Assembly (NCBI RefSeq): GCF_958298935.1
Contig: NC_084927.1
Span: 29,214,001-29,278,000 of the forward strand
Direction of reading: 5' to 3'
Length of the DNA: 64,000 nucleotides
Origin: Phragmites australis
Lineage: Eukaryota > Streptophyta > Magnoliopsida > Poales > Poaceae
The notes below the pieces were generated by a model. It worked only from the letters and a program-made list of their open reading frames with translations. It made no database searches and was not told the origin of the DNA. This document shows positions 62,776-64,000 of the stretch, one piece after another; position 1 is the first letter of the stretch; each line of letters starts with the position of its first letter. Position numbers and translations under genes: made by a program.

Positions 62776-64000
62776 CTTTTCTTGCTTGGACTTGAGCAGG
62801 ATGCAACCAAAGCTCCTTCTAGTGATCTTTCCATCCTCCTAGTAACCGGTCCCGAGCTCTCTTGTGATGCCGTTATGCTCCTCATCACAGGTTCAGGGCT
62901 CACATGTGAAGTGTCTCTAACAAAAGACAGATCAGTGGACTATCATAACAGAGGATACAAATTATTTTCACTGAAATTTGATAAAAGTACATATTTGCTC
63001 TAGGTGTTTTAGGACTTATGGTGTCTTGGCAAGTTGGCTCAGTTGCTGCAGTCTTGGACTTCACTCTTTTGCTTTTCCCTTCCTTTGCTCTCTTCATAAT
63101 AGCAATCAAAGGTTGCCCATCATAGTCATCGTCCAATGTTGTTGTTGTCTTGCCCCTTTTCCTGCAAAAAAATTGGGCATGCTAGGACAAATAGAAAAAA
63201 CAAATTTGAACTAATGGGAAAGATAGGAGTGAGTAAAGATGACCTTTTATTCCTTGCTAGTTCTACTGATAGTTCACCATCATCATCAGGTACATTCTCC
63301 TTACATTTTTTGGCATGCTGACCAAGTTTCTTGCATTTCTTGCATCTGTGCCTCATCATGCCCCTTGTGTCTTTGCTTTTGTGGCCTCCCAGCATGCCTC
63401 TTTGAGGTGGGATGGTACAACTTGAACCCTGGATCACCCTTTGCCCACTTTTGCCCACTTTGACTTGTGAAGAAATGGCCTAATGCAGCTCTAAACCTCT
63501 CAATAGAGTAATAGTCATCAATATAATCCTCAATTCTAAGATTTCTCTTAGAGCTAATCACAGCTAGGGCATGTGTGCATGGTTTTCCAGTAAATTGCCA
63601 CTGGTTGTAACTGCATTCCTTCAAGTCTGACTCTCTCCATGTACATCCATCTTCAGATGCACCACTGATTTCAGCACCTAGATGTCCACTCTTTGTAATC
63701 CTATATCCCTTCAGTCCCCTCGTCCTCGATGAGAATACTTTCATCACTTTAGTGATGATTTTCCCCTAAAATCTAGCTCCAATCCTATTCCTAAGCTCTA
63801 TTTTCTCTATCATCACTTGCCTTAGCTTGTCACATAGGTCCACAATTGGCAGAGCTTTGAAAGCATTGATCTTGCTGTTGAAGCTTTTAGAAATGTTGTT
63901 GTTGATGTAATCCATCTTGCAGAGGCCATTGAATTTGCTTCTTGCTCATACGAAAGGATGATTTTCATGTAGCCATTTTATGGCTACTGGACTTGCCTCT
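62772..64000 (-). pseudogene. Second MULE transposase, C-terminal part, cut by the right window edge
   Basis: Minus strand from 64000: EASPVAIKWLHENHPFV, an in-frame stop, then NGLCKMDYINNNISKSFNSK and KALPIVDLCDKLRQVMIEK, standard MULE phrases downstream of the DDE core. A SWIM finger follows at about 63620-63570, but the second Cys of the C-x-C pair is Tyr (KECSYNQWQFTGKPCTHALA). Then GFKLYHPTSKRHAGRP and, after a frame change near 63360, a CCHC-like knuckle CKKCKKLGQHAKKC. Likely introns precede the last two exons (acceptors near 63165 and 62922); the frame ends SPSKKR with TGA at 62772-62774. Stops, the frame change and the lost ligand indicate a pseudogene. It is a different MULE from that at 1-4750. 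Confidence 0.8.

Overview
The window is nuclear DNA from a grass (Poaceae, probably a panicoid). Four GC-rich, intron-bearing genes of typical cereal character sit among grass-type transposons: MULEs, CACTA, hAT, Tourist and Stowaway MITEs, L1-type LINEs, tRNA-derived SINEs and LTR elements with CCGG-rich palindromes. No prokaryotic, organellar or viral gene was recognised. Exon boundaries were placed by hand from splice signals and reading-frame continuity.

Left part (1-29 kb) is almost entirely mobile DNA. A decayed Mutator-like element (1-4750, minus) carries a MURA-type transposase remnant followed on the same strand by a plant mobile domain (PMD). Next is a nested LTR block (5.07-9.90 kb): head-to-head LTR fragments, a solo LTR (6296-7984) inserted into one of them, and a Gypsy-type solo LTR (8246-9898) with a perfect 5-bp TSD. 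An internally deleted LINE (10511-12895) has a 12-bp TSD. Further right are an LTR in minus orientation, a Stowaway split by a CACTA element (17719-18731), a perfect 96-bp tandem duplication, and a large hAT element (about 22.0-28.7 kb). The hAT was hit by another CACTA (22736-23659) and by a second solo LTR (25607-27186, TSD CTATG) of the same Gypsy family as the one at 8.2 kb.

Right part (30-64 kb) is a gene island. It holds a type-A cytokinin response regulator (30313-31126, plus, 5 exons, 135 aa), a family-1 UDP-glycosyltransferase (44619-47389, minus, 2 exons, 495 aa), a mitochondrial ClpP protease subunit (51017-51802, plus, single coding exon, 261 aa) and a serine carboxypeptidase-like enzyme (54407-59923, minus, 8 exons, 506 aa, one GC-AG intron). 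All four appear intact, with complete catalytic residues. They act in different processes (hormone signalling, small-molecule glucosylation, mitochondrial proteolysis, vacuolar or secreted peptidase/acyltransferase chemistry), so this is a syntenic neighbourhood and not a pathway cluster. Between them are a third CACTA, two SINEs, several MITEs with readable TSDs and a LINE tail. The right edge cuts a second MULE transposase pseudogene (62772-64000, minus).

The most notable structural signals are: arrays of eight and six 73-bp units carrying G-boxes upstream of the TATA box in the two Gypsy solo LTRs; tRNA-like A/B-box modules in all three CACTA elements; a MULE-PMD arrangement; a nested-insertion history that can be read base by base because an uninterrupted copy lies 7 kb away; and a MITE in a gene intron that carries a GC-rich, apparently captured segment.
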